In this document: piece by piece, positions 53,402 through 60,266 of the stretch
Layout of the letters: every line of letters begins with the position of its first letter
How positions within the stretch are numbered: the stretch's first letter is position 1
From: Streptococcus mitis
GTDB lineage: Bacteria; Bacillota; Bacilli; Lactobacillales; Streptococcaceae
DNA: 64,000 nucleotides
Assembly (NCBI RefSeq): GCF_001579045.1
Contig: NZ_KQ970266.1
Location: 1 to 64,000, forward strand
Reading direction: 5' to 3'
Notes under the pieces: generated by a model
The model's database searches: none
Told to the model about the DNA's origin: nothing
The model's input: only the letters and a program-made list of their open reading frames with translations
Program-made: the position numbers and the translations under genes

Positions 53402-53446
53402 AGTGACATTTCTGTCATTGGAGAATTTTTTATAAACTGATATAAT
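53402..53446 (+). promoter_or_regulatory. Operator-like repeat and promoter of the peptide genes
   Basis: AGTGACATTTCTGT (53402-53415) also occurs at 52144-52157 and forms a TGACA/TGTCA inverted repeat here. TTGGAG (418-423), 17 bases and TATAAT (441-446, extended by TGA) make the promoter, so the repeat abuts the -35. TprA-like proteins are the obvious binding candidates. Confidence 0.5.
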
Positions 53447-53549
53447 CCAATATGTAAGCAAGAGGCTTACTAATTTTTGCTTACTTGAAAAGTTATTGAA
53501 TAATGTAATTTATCATTAACTTCATTTATAACAAAGGAGGTAGTTAAAG

Positions 53550-53597
53550 ATGGTTCAGTTTTTTTCACTTTTAGGAACGTTGCTTTGGTGGAAATAG
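53550..53597 (+). CDS. 15-residue Trp-ending peptide, candidate pheromone
   Basis: ATG 53550 lies 9 bases after AAAGGAGG, as strong as any ribosome site in the window. The product MVQFFSLLGTLLWWK is hydrophobic and ends with a double Trp. Its size and WW motif recall ComS/XIP-type pheromones. It is the first gene after the promoter at 53418-53446 and follows two peptide-sensing regulators. It could instead be a leader peptide or a small bacteriocin. No homologue is known to me. Confidence 0.5.
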   Translation: MVQFFSLLGTLLWWK

Positions 53598-53630
53598 ACA
53601 ATCGTTGCTATTTTTATGAAGGTGAGAAGC

Positions 53631-53922
53631 ATGCTAGAATTTGAAAGAATAGATAATATTTTATTAGCTGGCATGTCAGAAGTAGGAGATGTACTGCTCA
53701 TTCGACAAACGCTATCAACTCTTCTTCAAGTAGAAATAAGAGTTAACGGCTATTTATTTGGATTTGATTACAATAAAACCCCAGATATTAAAAGTCTATC
53801 CATTAGTCGGTATAGCAAATAATGCACTTATTATTGTACGAGAAGTAAATGAGGGACTTGATATGACGTTGGAGAGTAATAGAACATTTAGAGATTTTGA
53901 TTTTTTTAGAAAATTAAAATAG
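53631..53922 (+). pseudogene. Unknown 96-residue gene with frameshift
   Basis: From ATG 53631 (5 bases after AAGGTGAG) the frame stops at 53822, but removing one A from the AAAA run at 53775-53778 joins it to an open frame ending at 53922. The joined product (MLEFERIDNILLAGMSEVGD ... YNKPQILKVYPLVGIANNAL ... FRDFDFFRKLK) is 96 residues, acidic, without signal or membrane helix. I do not recognise it. Its place beside peptide genes suggests an immunity or maturation protein, which is a guess. The extra A may be real or a read error. Confidence 0.55.
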
Positions 53923-53946
53923 AAATTTAAAAAGAAGAAATAAAAT

Positions 53947-54042
53947 ATGTGGCGTTGGGTATGGAAAATTGTAAAATGGATTCTGATTAGTTTGCTATGG
54001 GAAGCTATCTGGGGCTGGGTTAAACAATGGTTTAGTAAATAG
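53947..54042 (+). CDS. Trp-rich peptide 1, leaderless bacteriocin-like
   Basis: A 31-residue peptide with eight Trp and net positive charge (four Lys, one Arg, one Glu). It starts MWRWVWKIVKWILI and ends IWGWVKQWFSK. There is no double-glycine leader or Sec signal, so it would act as translated, as in leaderless bacteriocins such as the aureocin A53/lacticin Q group, although the sequences are not alike. AAGAAGAAAT upstream is a weak ribosome site. A paralogue follows 11 bases on, sharing the IWGWVKQWF end. Confidence 0.65.
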   Translation: MWRWVWKIVKWILISLLWEAIWGWVKQWFSK

Positions 54043-54053
54043 GAGGAATTATT

Positions 54054-54143
54054 ATGTGGAGTTTCGTATGGAGAATTATCAGATGGATTATTATTGACTG
54101 GATTTTAACAGCAATTTGGGGCTGGGTTAAACAGTGGTTCTAG
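54054..54143 (+). CDS. Trp-rich peptide 2, leaderless bacteriocin-like
   Basis: A 29-residue paralogue of the previous peptide with seven Trp, two Arg, one Lys and one Asp. It starts MWSFVWRIIRWIIIDWI and ends AIWGWVKQWF. AGGAGG lies 7 bases before the ATG, a strong ribosome site. The spacing of Trp and basic residues (W-x3-W-R/K-I-x2-R/K-W) is conserved between the two, arguing for real coding. ABC transporter genes follow after a large hairpin, as expected if they export or give immunity to the peptides. Confidence 0.68.
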   Translation: MWSFVWRIIRWIIIDWILTAIWGWVKQWF

Positions 54144-54217
54144 TTTAGAAATTAATAGAACAGAGTTGATTTTTACATAAAATATTAGTAAAATTAGAAA
54201 TTAATATAAAAAAATAA

Positions 54218-54280
54218 TTGATAGTTATGTCTCAGTTTGAAAATGGGCATTCTCAAAAAGATTATAGACATAACTATCAA
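54218..54280 (+). other. Large hairpin between the Trp-rich peptides and the ABC genes
   Basis: TTGATAGTTATGTCT (218-232) and AGACATAACTATCAA (266-280) form a perfect 15-bp stem; TTTGA/TCAAA pair further inside. A weak T tract follows. It could be a partial terminator lowering ABC expression relative to the peptides. Confidence 0.65.
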
Positions 54281-54311
54281 CTATTTTAATTATAATATAA
54301 AAGGAGAAAAA

Positions 54312-54896
54312 ATGAAAGTAGAGAACATTTCTTATAGGATAAATAGTAGGATACTGTTTAACAATATTTCTTTTGATACTTCAAATTCAGGTCTGACACT
54401 GATTACTGGGAAAAATGGCTCAGGAAAGTCAACATTATTGAAAGTATTACTAGGAATTGTTCAACCATATTCTGGCTCATTGATTTCTGAAGAAAAGGTT
54501 AGCTATGTTCCAGATTCTTCGGATAACTATTTCATTGGTTTATCTCCTAATTTATTATTCGAATTTTTACAGAAACAATTTTTTATTGAAACAAATTTGT
54601 TCGAAGAGCGGTTAAGAGAATTACGAGAACAATTTTATTTGAATGAGAAATTAATGACACAAACAATTCAATCATTGTCATTAGGAGAAAAGAAAAAAGT
54701 AATGCTTATAGCAGCGTTTTTATTGGATTCGGACTTGTATGTTATGGATGAACCTTTATCAGGTTTAGATCAAATTTCGGTTGAAAATCTGCTTCAATTG
54801 ATGGAGCAAAAGATAAATCTAGGCAAACACTTCATTATTGTAAGTCACGAGAGGCAAGAAATTTTACCGACAGTTGATCAGGTTATTTCTTTGTAG
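54312..54896 (+). CDS. ABC transporter ATP-binding protein
   Basis: The 194-residue ATPase has Walker A GKNGSGKSTLLKVLLG near residue 36, the signature LSLGEKKKVMLIAAF, Walker B LYVMDEPLSGLD and the His switch IVSHERQE. It is short for the family but complete. I start at 54312 (MKVENISYR), 6 bases after AAGGAG; the in-frame ATG at 54237 lies within the hairpin. It pairs with the membrane protein encoded 11 bases downstream, probably as an immunity or export transporter. Confidence 0.88.
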   Translation: MKVENISYRINSRILFNNISFDTSNSGLTLITGKNGSGKSTLLKVLLGIVQPYSGSLISEEKVSYVPDSSDNYFIGLSPNLLFEFLQKQFFIETNLFEERLRELREQFYLNEKLMTQTIQSLSLGEKKKVMLIAAFLLDSDLYVMDEPLSGLDQISVENLLQLMEQKINLGKHFIIVSHERQEILPTVDQVISL

Positions 54897-54907
54897 AGGA
54901 AAGTTAT

Positions 54908-56116
54908 ATGGAAAAGTTTTATTATTCTATTACTCTATTATTCCTATCTCGACAGGGATACTGGAATGATTCGAATAATGTCAAGGAATTATCGTTGCTT
55001 CAATCGACCTACAAATATTTTTTTTCATCTGTTAGTTTGATTTTTATATTTTGTTTTGCTAAACAAGAAGTTTATAAGCTATTAAGTGAAAATCAAATTT
55101 TGGGTATCCTATCATACTTTGAATTAGTAAAAATACTTGTTCCTGCAATTTTGTTATTAGGAATAATTTATGAAAATATTTATGTTTTAAAAACTAAAAC
55201 AGAGAGTACAATGAGGATATTTTTCAATGTCACAGGGAGAGAATTTTGGAATATAGTATTTTTAAAGAATTTAATTCTAGTTTCTCCCATCTTAGTAGTT
55301 ATTTTTTTCTATGATATTTCTTTAGGAATATTTGCGTGCCTACTTGTTTTTTTACTTAATAGTATATTTTTTATATCGAAAATCAGGTATGTTAGGCCAA
55401 GGTTTAAAAAATCGTTCAGTATGACCTATTTATTATCTGTCGTTGATGGTTTGACGGTGTTTAAAGCGATGACTATACCTGTATTTTCAACTTTTATGTT
55501 TATGTTCATGTGGTTGGTTTTACCAGATTTTTTAGGAATTGATATCTCGAATAAAGCGATGATATTGAATACAGCTTTATTTTCAGGGACAGTATTTTTT
55601 AGCAATAAAGGGATAAATTTTTATTTTCTTACTTTAAATAAGGACTTCCCTTATCTGAAGGCTATTGGGGTCAATCTTAATAAGTTTATAAAAAAAAGAA
55701 TTTGGTCTTTAAATTTTATTAGTATCTTAGTTCCGTCGATCTCGCTATATTTCTTTTTAAATTATCTGGGGTACGGTTTTATAGATATTTCCCTATTTCT
55801 TTTCGGAGTTTCTCTAGCATATTTTTTATGCCAAGGGATACAAATGTTAGAGATAATTATATTTAGAAAGTATCATTTCAAGAATGCGAAAGAATTAGAT
55901 GCTTTTTCAATTCCTATAAATACAAGGATAACATTGTACATTATTCGCTTCGTACCAGTTATGGTTTGCTTATTATTCAATCAAATTAAACTATTTGGTT
56001 TATGGGGCTTGATATTGTTAAATATAGTTTATATCAGTATTATTTATTGTAGTTTATATCGACATATGTTGTCAAAAGTAATTAAAGGAGATAATCATGT
56101 CCATTTTATCCATTAA
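54908..56116 (+). CDS. ABC transporter membrane protein
   Basis: A 402-residue, very hydrophobic protein with about ten membrane segments and no enzymatic motif. It is AT-rich in codon use like its neighbours. Position directly after an ABC ATPase gene (GAGGAAAG ribosome site) and overlap by 20 bases with the next ATPase gene mark it as a transporter subunit. No close family is recognised. A role in export of, or self-protection from, the Trp-rich peptides is inferred from context only. Confidence 0.65.
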   Translation: MEKFYYSITLLFLSRQGYWNDSNNVKELSLLQSTYKYFFSSVSLIFIFCFAKQEVYKLLSENQILGILSYFELVKILVPAILLLGIIYENIYVLKTKTESTMRIFFNVTGREFWNIVFLKNLILVSPILVVIFFYDISLGIFACLLVFLLNSIFFISKIRYVRPRFKKSFSMTYLLSVVDGLTVFKAMTIPVFSTFMFMFMWLVLPDFLGIDISNKAMILNTALFSGTVFFSNKGINFYFLTLNKDFPYLKAIGVNLNKFIKKRIWSLNFISILVPSISLYFFLNYLGYGFIDISLFLFGVSLAYFLCQGIQMLEIIIFRKYHFKNAKELDAFSIPINTRITLYIIRFVPVMVCLLFNQIKLFGLWGLILLNIVYISIIYCSLYRHMLSKVIKGDNHVHFIH

Positions 56117-56780
56117 AAATATTTCAAAATTTTATGCCTTGGACGGTAACCATCAAGAGCAGGCTTTAAAGAATATAAATCTGCAGATTGCAAAAGGTAA
56201 AATTACAGCGATTTACGGGCCGTCAGGCTGTGGCAAAACCAGTCTACTCAATATCATCAGTGGTTTAGATAGACAATATGAAGGAGATTTAGAATTTAAA
56301 GGGGAATCCCTCCGTGACTTATCAGAGATTGAACTAACTCAATTTCGTAAAAACAAGATTGGATTTGTGTTTCAAAACTTTAACCTCATTCCTCATCAAT
56401 CTGTCTTAGACAATGTCAAGCTACCTCTCTATGTCAAAGATTTATCTGACAGGGAGATGACGATGATTGCAAAGGAGCAATTAAGTAACTTGGGCATGGA
56501 GCCTTTTATGGCTAAAAATGTTAAACAGCTTTCTGGCGGGCAAAAGCAACGCGTAGCAATAGCGCGTGCGCTGGTAAATCAGCCTGATATGATTGTAGCC
56601 GATGAGCCAACAGGGTCACTGGACTCTCAATCCCAAGAAATGGTATTGGAAGTGTTCAAAAATTTAGCCCAAACAGGGAAAACAGTATTGATTGTAACCC
56701 ATAATCCAGAGGTTGCTGAATATGCAGACGTGATTATCAAAATGAAGGATGGTGAAGTCGTTGAAGAAGTCAAAAAATAA
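56097..56780 (+). CDS. ABC transporter ATP-binding protein, MacB/LolD type
   Basis: A 227-residue ATPase with Walker A GPSGCGKTSLLNIISG near residue 39, Q-loop VFQNFNLIPHQSVLDNV, signature LSGGQKQRVAIARALVNQP, Walker B MIVADEPTGSLDSQS and switch His in VTHNPEVAEYAD. This set matches MacB/LolD/BceA-type ATPases that work with FtsX-like permeases, and such a permease gene overlaps it by 32 bases. These pairs often expel antimicrobial peptides or act in cell-envelope stress. Confidence 0.9.
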   Translation: MSILSIKNISKFYALDGNHQEQALKNINLQIAKGKITAIYGPSGCGKTSLLNIISGLDRQYEGDLEFKGESLRDLSEIELTQFRKNKIGFVFQNFNLIPHQSVLDNVKLPLYVKDLSDREMTMIAKEQLSNLGMEPFMAKNVKQLSGGQKQRVAIARALVNQPDMIVADEPTGSLDSQSQEMVLEVFKNLAQTGKTVLIVTHNPEVAEYADVIIKMKDGEVVEEVKK

Positions 56781-58050
56781 AGGATTGTCATTGAAAAATA
56801 AATTCAAACTTTCTTTAAATAACTTTATGGAAAGAAAGTGGCGTAATCTATTAATTGCGCTAGCAACCTCAATCGGTTTTGTAGGAGTCTTAATTTCTTT
56901 TGGCTTGGGAAATGCTTTGATTTCGATGATTGATGAAAATACGAATGGAGGTCAAATTCCTTCTCAAGTTCAGATTGCTTTAAACACAAAAAATGTTGGA
57001 CGAGGCTTTTTGAACCAAGACGATAAGAACTATATCACGGATACAGTTGGGAAAGAAGCTATTAAATATTTGGAGAGTCCTTTTGGGATGACCATGTCAA
57101 ATATTACTATAGATGGTCAAGAAATGGATCTGAGTCAAACGATGCCTTCTTATGCTCAAGTGGTGAGTCTCTATGAGGATACAAGTATCTCTGTTAGTAG
57201 TAATGAGGCGGACAAAGTATTAGCTGGCTCCCTCTATACTGATGCAAATGAACAGGGTTTGACAATTCCAATCAGTTTACTTAAAAATTGGAATGAACAG
57301 ACAGGAAACAATCTGACAGCTAGTGATGTTATTGGCAAATCAGTTTCAGCCAGCATTGTAGAAAATGCTGCCGAAGCTAGCAAGACTGCTCAATTTCAAA
57401 CAAAGATTGTACGTGTAATCAATGATGAAGATGACATGGAGGACAGCAACAGTTTCATGCCGTCTCATCAAATGGAAACGATTTTGAAAGAGGCTGGATT
57501 TACAAAAGCTGTATCTTATTTTATCTTGGAACTTAAAGATCCATCACAAACAAAAGCGATAACAGAAGAATTGCAGAAAAACAAGAAGTATACTGTTCTT
57601 TCTCAACAGAAGGTTCTTGATATTGTGATTACTTTTATTCGTGTCATTCAGGGATTGTTGATTGTACTTTCATCACAGGCTATTGTGGTAGCAGCGGTCA
57701 TGATTGGTATCATCATTTACATCAATATTATGCAACGTTCTAAGGAAATAGGTGTCATGAAAGCAGTTGGTTATCAGAATCGTGATGTCAAAGGAATTTT
57801 TATTTACGAGGCCATCTGGATTGTAGGAATCGCCTTGCTTCTGGCCTTTTTGGTAGCACAAGGAGTGGGAAGTTTGGCGAATGCGATTGTAAGTCACTTT
57901 TACCCATCCATCACGAAGGTTTTTGAATTAAATTTGTTATCTGTTTTAGGAACTCTAGCTTTCGCTCTATTACTTGGTTATGTCTCAGCCTACTTCCCAG
58001 CGCGTAAAATTAGTAAAATGGATCCTGTAGAATCGTTACGCTATGAATAG
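56749..58050 (+). CDS. FtsX-like ABC permease (MacB type)
   Basis: The 433-residue permease has the MacB topology: one N-terminal helix (about 34-55, LLIALATSIGFVGVLISFGLG), a large extracellular domain (about 60-295) and three C-terminal helices with the FtsX motif MQRSKEIGVMKAVGYQNRDVKGIFIYEA and the closing PARKISKMDPVESLRYE. It starts at ATG 56749 within the ATPase gene, so the pair is coupled. Likely substrates are peptides, perhaps those encoded upstream, but such pairs also occur alone. Confidence 0.88.
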   Translation: MVKSLKKSKNKGLSLKNKFKLSLNNFMERKWRNLLIALATSIGFVGVLISFGLGNALISMIDENTNGGQIPSQVQIALNTKNVGRGFLNQDDKNYITDTVGKEAIKYLESPFGMTMSNITIDGQEMDLSQTMPSYAQVVSLYEDTSISVSSNEADKVLAGSLYTDANEQGLTIPISLLKNWNEQTGNNLTASDVIGKSVSASIVENAAEASKTAQFQTKIVRVINDEDDMEDSNSFMPSHQMETILKEAGFTKAVSYFILELKDPSQTKAITEELQKNKKYTVLSQQKVLDIVITFIRVIQGLLIVLSSQAIVVAAVMIGIIIYINIMQRSKEIGVMKAVGYQNRDVKGIFIYEAIWIVGIALLLAFLVAQGVGSLANAIVSHFYPSITKVFELNLLSVLGTLAFALLLGYVSAYFPARKISKMDPVESLRYE

Positions 58051-58226
58051 TAAGGGATTCCTTGATTTACAGTTAAAAAAAGAAACTAACATAGAAAAAC
58101 AATGCCCGTACTTGCAATTCAACTCAAATAGTTATATAATAGGTTTGTTGAAAGGTGATTTGTAGTGATTCAAGTTACTCTTTTCACAATAAAAATTTCA
58201 TGATTTTCATAAGGAGGAAATCACTA

Positions 58227-59237
58227 ATGGTAGTTAAAGTTGGTATTAACGGTTTCGGACGTATCGGTCGTCTTGCTTTCCGTCGTATCCAAAACGTAGA
58301 AGGTGTTGAAGTTACTCGCATCAACGACCTTACAGATCCAGTTATGCTTGCACACTTGTTGAAATACGACACAACTCAAGGTCGTTTCGACGGTACTGTT
58401 GAAGTTAAAGAAGGTGGATTTGAAGTTAACGGTAAATTCGTTAAAGTTTCTGCTGAACGTGATCCAGAACAAATCGACTGGGCTAACGACGGTGTAGACA
58501 TCGTTCTTGAAGCAACTGGTTTCTTTGCTACTAAAGCAGCTGCTGAAAAACACTTGCACGCTGGTGGTGCTAAGAAAGTTGTTATCACTGCTCCTGGTGG
58601 ATCAGATGTTAAAACAGTTGTATTTAACACTAACCATGACGTTCTTGACGGTACTGAAACAGTTATCTCAGGTGCTTCATGTACTACAAACTGCTTGGCT
58701 CCAATGGCTAAAGCTCTTCATGACAACTTCGGTATCGTTGAAGGTTTGATGACTACTATCCACGGTTACACTGGTGACCAAATGGTTCTTGATGGACCAC
58801 ACCGTAAAGGTGACCTTCGCCGTGCTCGTGCTGCTGCAGCTAACATCGTTCCTAACTCAACTGGTGCTGCTAAAGCAATCGGTTTGGTTATCCCTGAATT
58901 GAACGGTAAATTGGATGGAGCTGCTCAACGTGTTCCTGTTCCAACAGGTTCTGTAACTGAATTGGTAGCAGTTCTTGAAAAGAACGTTACTGTTGATGAA
59001 GTGAACGCAGCTATGAAAGCAGCTTCAAACGAATCATACGGTTACACAGAAGATCCAATCGTATCTTCAGATATCGTAGGTATGTCTTACGGTTCATTGT
59101 TTGACGCAACTCAAACTAAAGTTCTTGACGTTGACGGTAAACAATTGGTTAAAGTTGTATCATGGTACGACAACGAAATGTCATACACTGCACAACTTGT
59201 TCGTACTCTTGAATACTTCGCAAAAATCGCTAAATAA
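58227..59237 (+). CDS. gapA: Glyceraldehyde-3-phosphate dehydrogenase
   Basis: GapA oxidises glyceraldehyde 3-phosphate to 1,3-bisphosphoglycerate in glycolysis with NAD+. The 336-residue protein has [17 protein letters not shown] and the active-site [14 protein letters not shown] (catalytic Cys near 152) with the partner His in THGYTGDQ-like IHGYTGDQ. I start at 58227 ([12 protein letters not shown]), 7 bases after AAGGAGG; an in-frame ATG at 58155 lacks a ribosome site. Codon use (e.g. repeated GCT, GTT, AAC) looks optimised for high expression. TATAAT lies near 58134. Confidence 0.97.
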   Translation: MVVKVGINGFGRIGRLAFRRIQNVEGVEVTRINDLTDPVMLAHLLKYDTTQGRFDGTVEVKEGGFEVNGKFVKVSAERDPEQIDWANDGVDIVLEATGFFATKAAAEKHLHAGGAKKVVITAPGGSDVKTVVFNTNHDVLDGTETVISGASCTTNCLAPMAKALHDNFGIVEGLMTTIHGYTGDQMVLDGPHRKGDLRRARAAAANIVPNSTGAAKAIGLVIPELNGKLDGAAQRVPVPTGSVTELVAVLEKNVTVDEVNAAMKAASNESYGYTEDPIVSSDIVGMSYGSLFDATQTKVLDVDGKQLVKVVSWYDNEMSYTAQLVRTLEYFAKIAK

Positions 59238-59250
59238 TTCATGAGTCGAT

Positions 59251-59279
59251 AAAAAGCAAGGCCTCTGGTCTTGCTTTTT
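59251..59279 (+). terminator. gapA terminator
   Basis: AAAAAGCAAG (251-260) and CTTGCTTTTT (270-279) form a perfect 10-bp stem with a T tail. Confidence 0.9.
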
Positions 59280-59286
59280 AAATATT

Positions 59287-59317
59287 AAAGAATGGATGAC
59301 ACAATCATCCATTCTTT
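59287..59317. terminator. Terminator at the end of the pseudouridine synthase gene
   Basis: AAAGAATGGATG (287-298) and CATCCATTCTTT (306-317) are perfectly complementary with T runs on both strands. The minus-strand stop codon lies in the loop region. Confidence 0.85.
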
Positions 59318-60180
59318 TTTAATTCTGTTTCAAAAGTATCTGATAGGACAGTGAAGCTTAATTTCTCTAGAGTAAGCGGATGGGTAAAGGACAGTCGGAA
59401 GGCGTGGAGCATAAGCCGACTCGTCTTTGATTTGCTATTATAGAGAGGGTCACCCAGGATCGGGAAGTTATGATGCGAAAGGTGCACACGAATCTGATGG
59501 GTTCGCCCTGTCTTTAGTTTGCAACGAACCAAGGAAGTTTTGTTTGGTAATTGCTTTAATCTGCTTACATGTGTTTCAGCATATTGCCCATTTTTTGTAT
59601 CAACTATTCGTTTTCTGCGGTCATGGCGATCACGCCCAATTTTGTCTCTGAAAACAAGTTCTTTTCTGTTGATATTTCCATCAACTAGAGCCCAATATTC
59701 CCGAGAAATCTCTTTTTTCTCCAATAAGCGATTGAGAATGGGCAGGATAAAAGGATTTTTGGCAAAGAGAACCAAACCACTGGTTTCCATGTCCAGACGA
59801 TGAACGACATAACAGCTTTGGCCGACATAGGCACTGACATGGTTAAGAAGAGCAATTTCGTTTGGCTGATTACCATGCGTTTTCATCCCCTCTGGTTTGT
59901 TCACAATAACTAAGTGTTGATCTTGATAAACTTCCTGAACGAGATTTGGGTTGCCCCAAGGAATTTTCTTTTTGGGATAATCTTCCTCATCAAAAGTCAA
60001 CTGGCAAACATCCCCAGGTTTCACTATCTCGTTCCAGTGAACTTCTTCTTGATTTATCAAAATGTGTTTCTTGATTCTCAAAAAATGGCGGATTTTTCTA
60101 GGGATGAGGAGTTGCTCCTCTAGTAATTGCTTAACCGTCATTGGAGGTAGAGAGGCGGGTAATGTAAATGTGAATTTCAT
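59305..60180 (-). CDS. RluA family pseudouridine synthase
   Basis: This 291-residue enzyme converts uridine to pseudouridine in rRNA or tRNA. It has an S4-like N-terminal RNA-binding part (about 15-75, IPRKIRHFLRIKKHILINQEEV) and the RluA catalytic domain with LVIVNKPEGMKTH, the active-site Asp in YVVHRLDMETSGLVLFAK (near 130) and RTHQIRVHLSH. It fits the RluD/RluC type but the exact target base is not readable. The gene converges on gapA and is divergent from pbp2A. The ATG at 60180 is the first in the conserved frame. Confidence 0.92.
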   Translation of the reverse strand: MKFTFTLPASLPPMTVKQLLEEQLLIPRKIRHFLRIKKHILINQEEVHWNEIVKPGDVCQLTFDEEDYPKKKIPWGNPNLVQEVYQDQHLVIVNKPEGMKTHGNQPNEIALLNHVSAYVGQSCYVVHRLDMETSGLVLFAKNPFILPILNRLLEKKEISREYWALVDGNINRKELVFRDKIGRDRHDRRKRIVDTKNGQYAETHVSRLKQLPNKTSLVRCKLKTGRTHQIRVHLSHHNFPILGDPLYNSKSKTSRLMLHAFRLSFTHPLTLEKLSFTVLSDTFETELKKNG

Positions 60181-60266
60181 ACAGATATTGTAACAAAAAA
60201 AGCCCTATTTGGATAGAAAATAGCTAAATTCTTGTCTTCCTATGATGAAGATGATAAAATAAACGC

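Larger units (their letters stand above)
53172..53549. other. Region between the tprA-like genes and the peptide genes
   Basis: It holds a SPRITE-like repeat, a TGACATTTCTGTCA palindrome, a promoter with TATAAT at 53441-53446, and a leader hairpin GTAAGC (454-459)/GCTTAC (465-470). No gene is seen before 53550. Confidence 0.55.
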
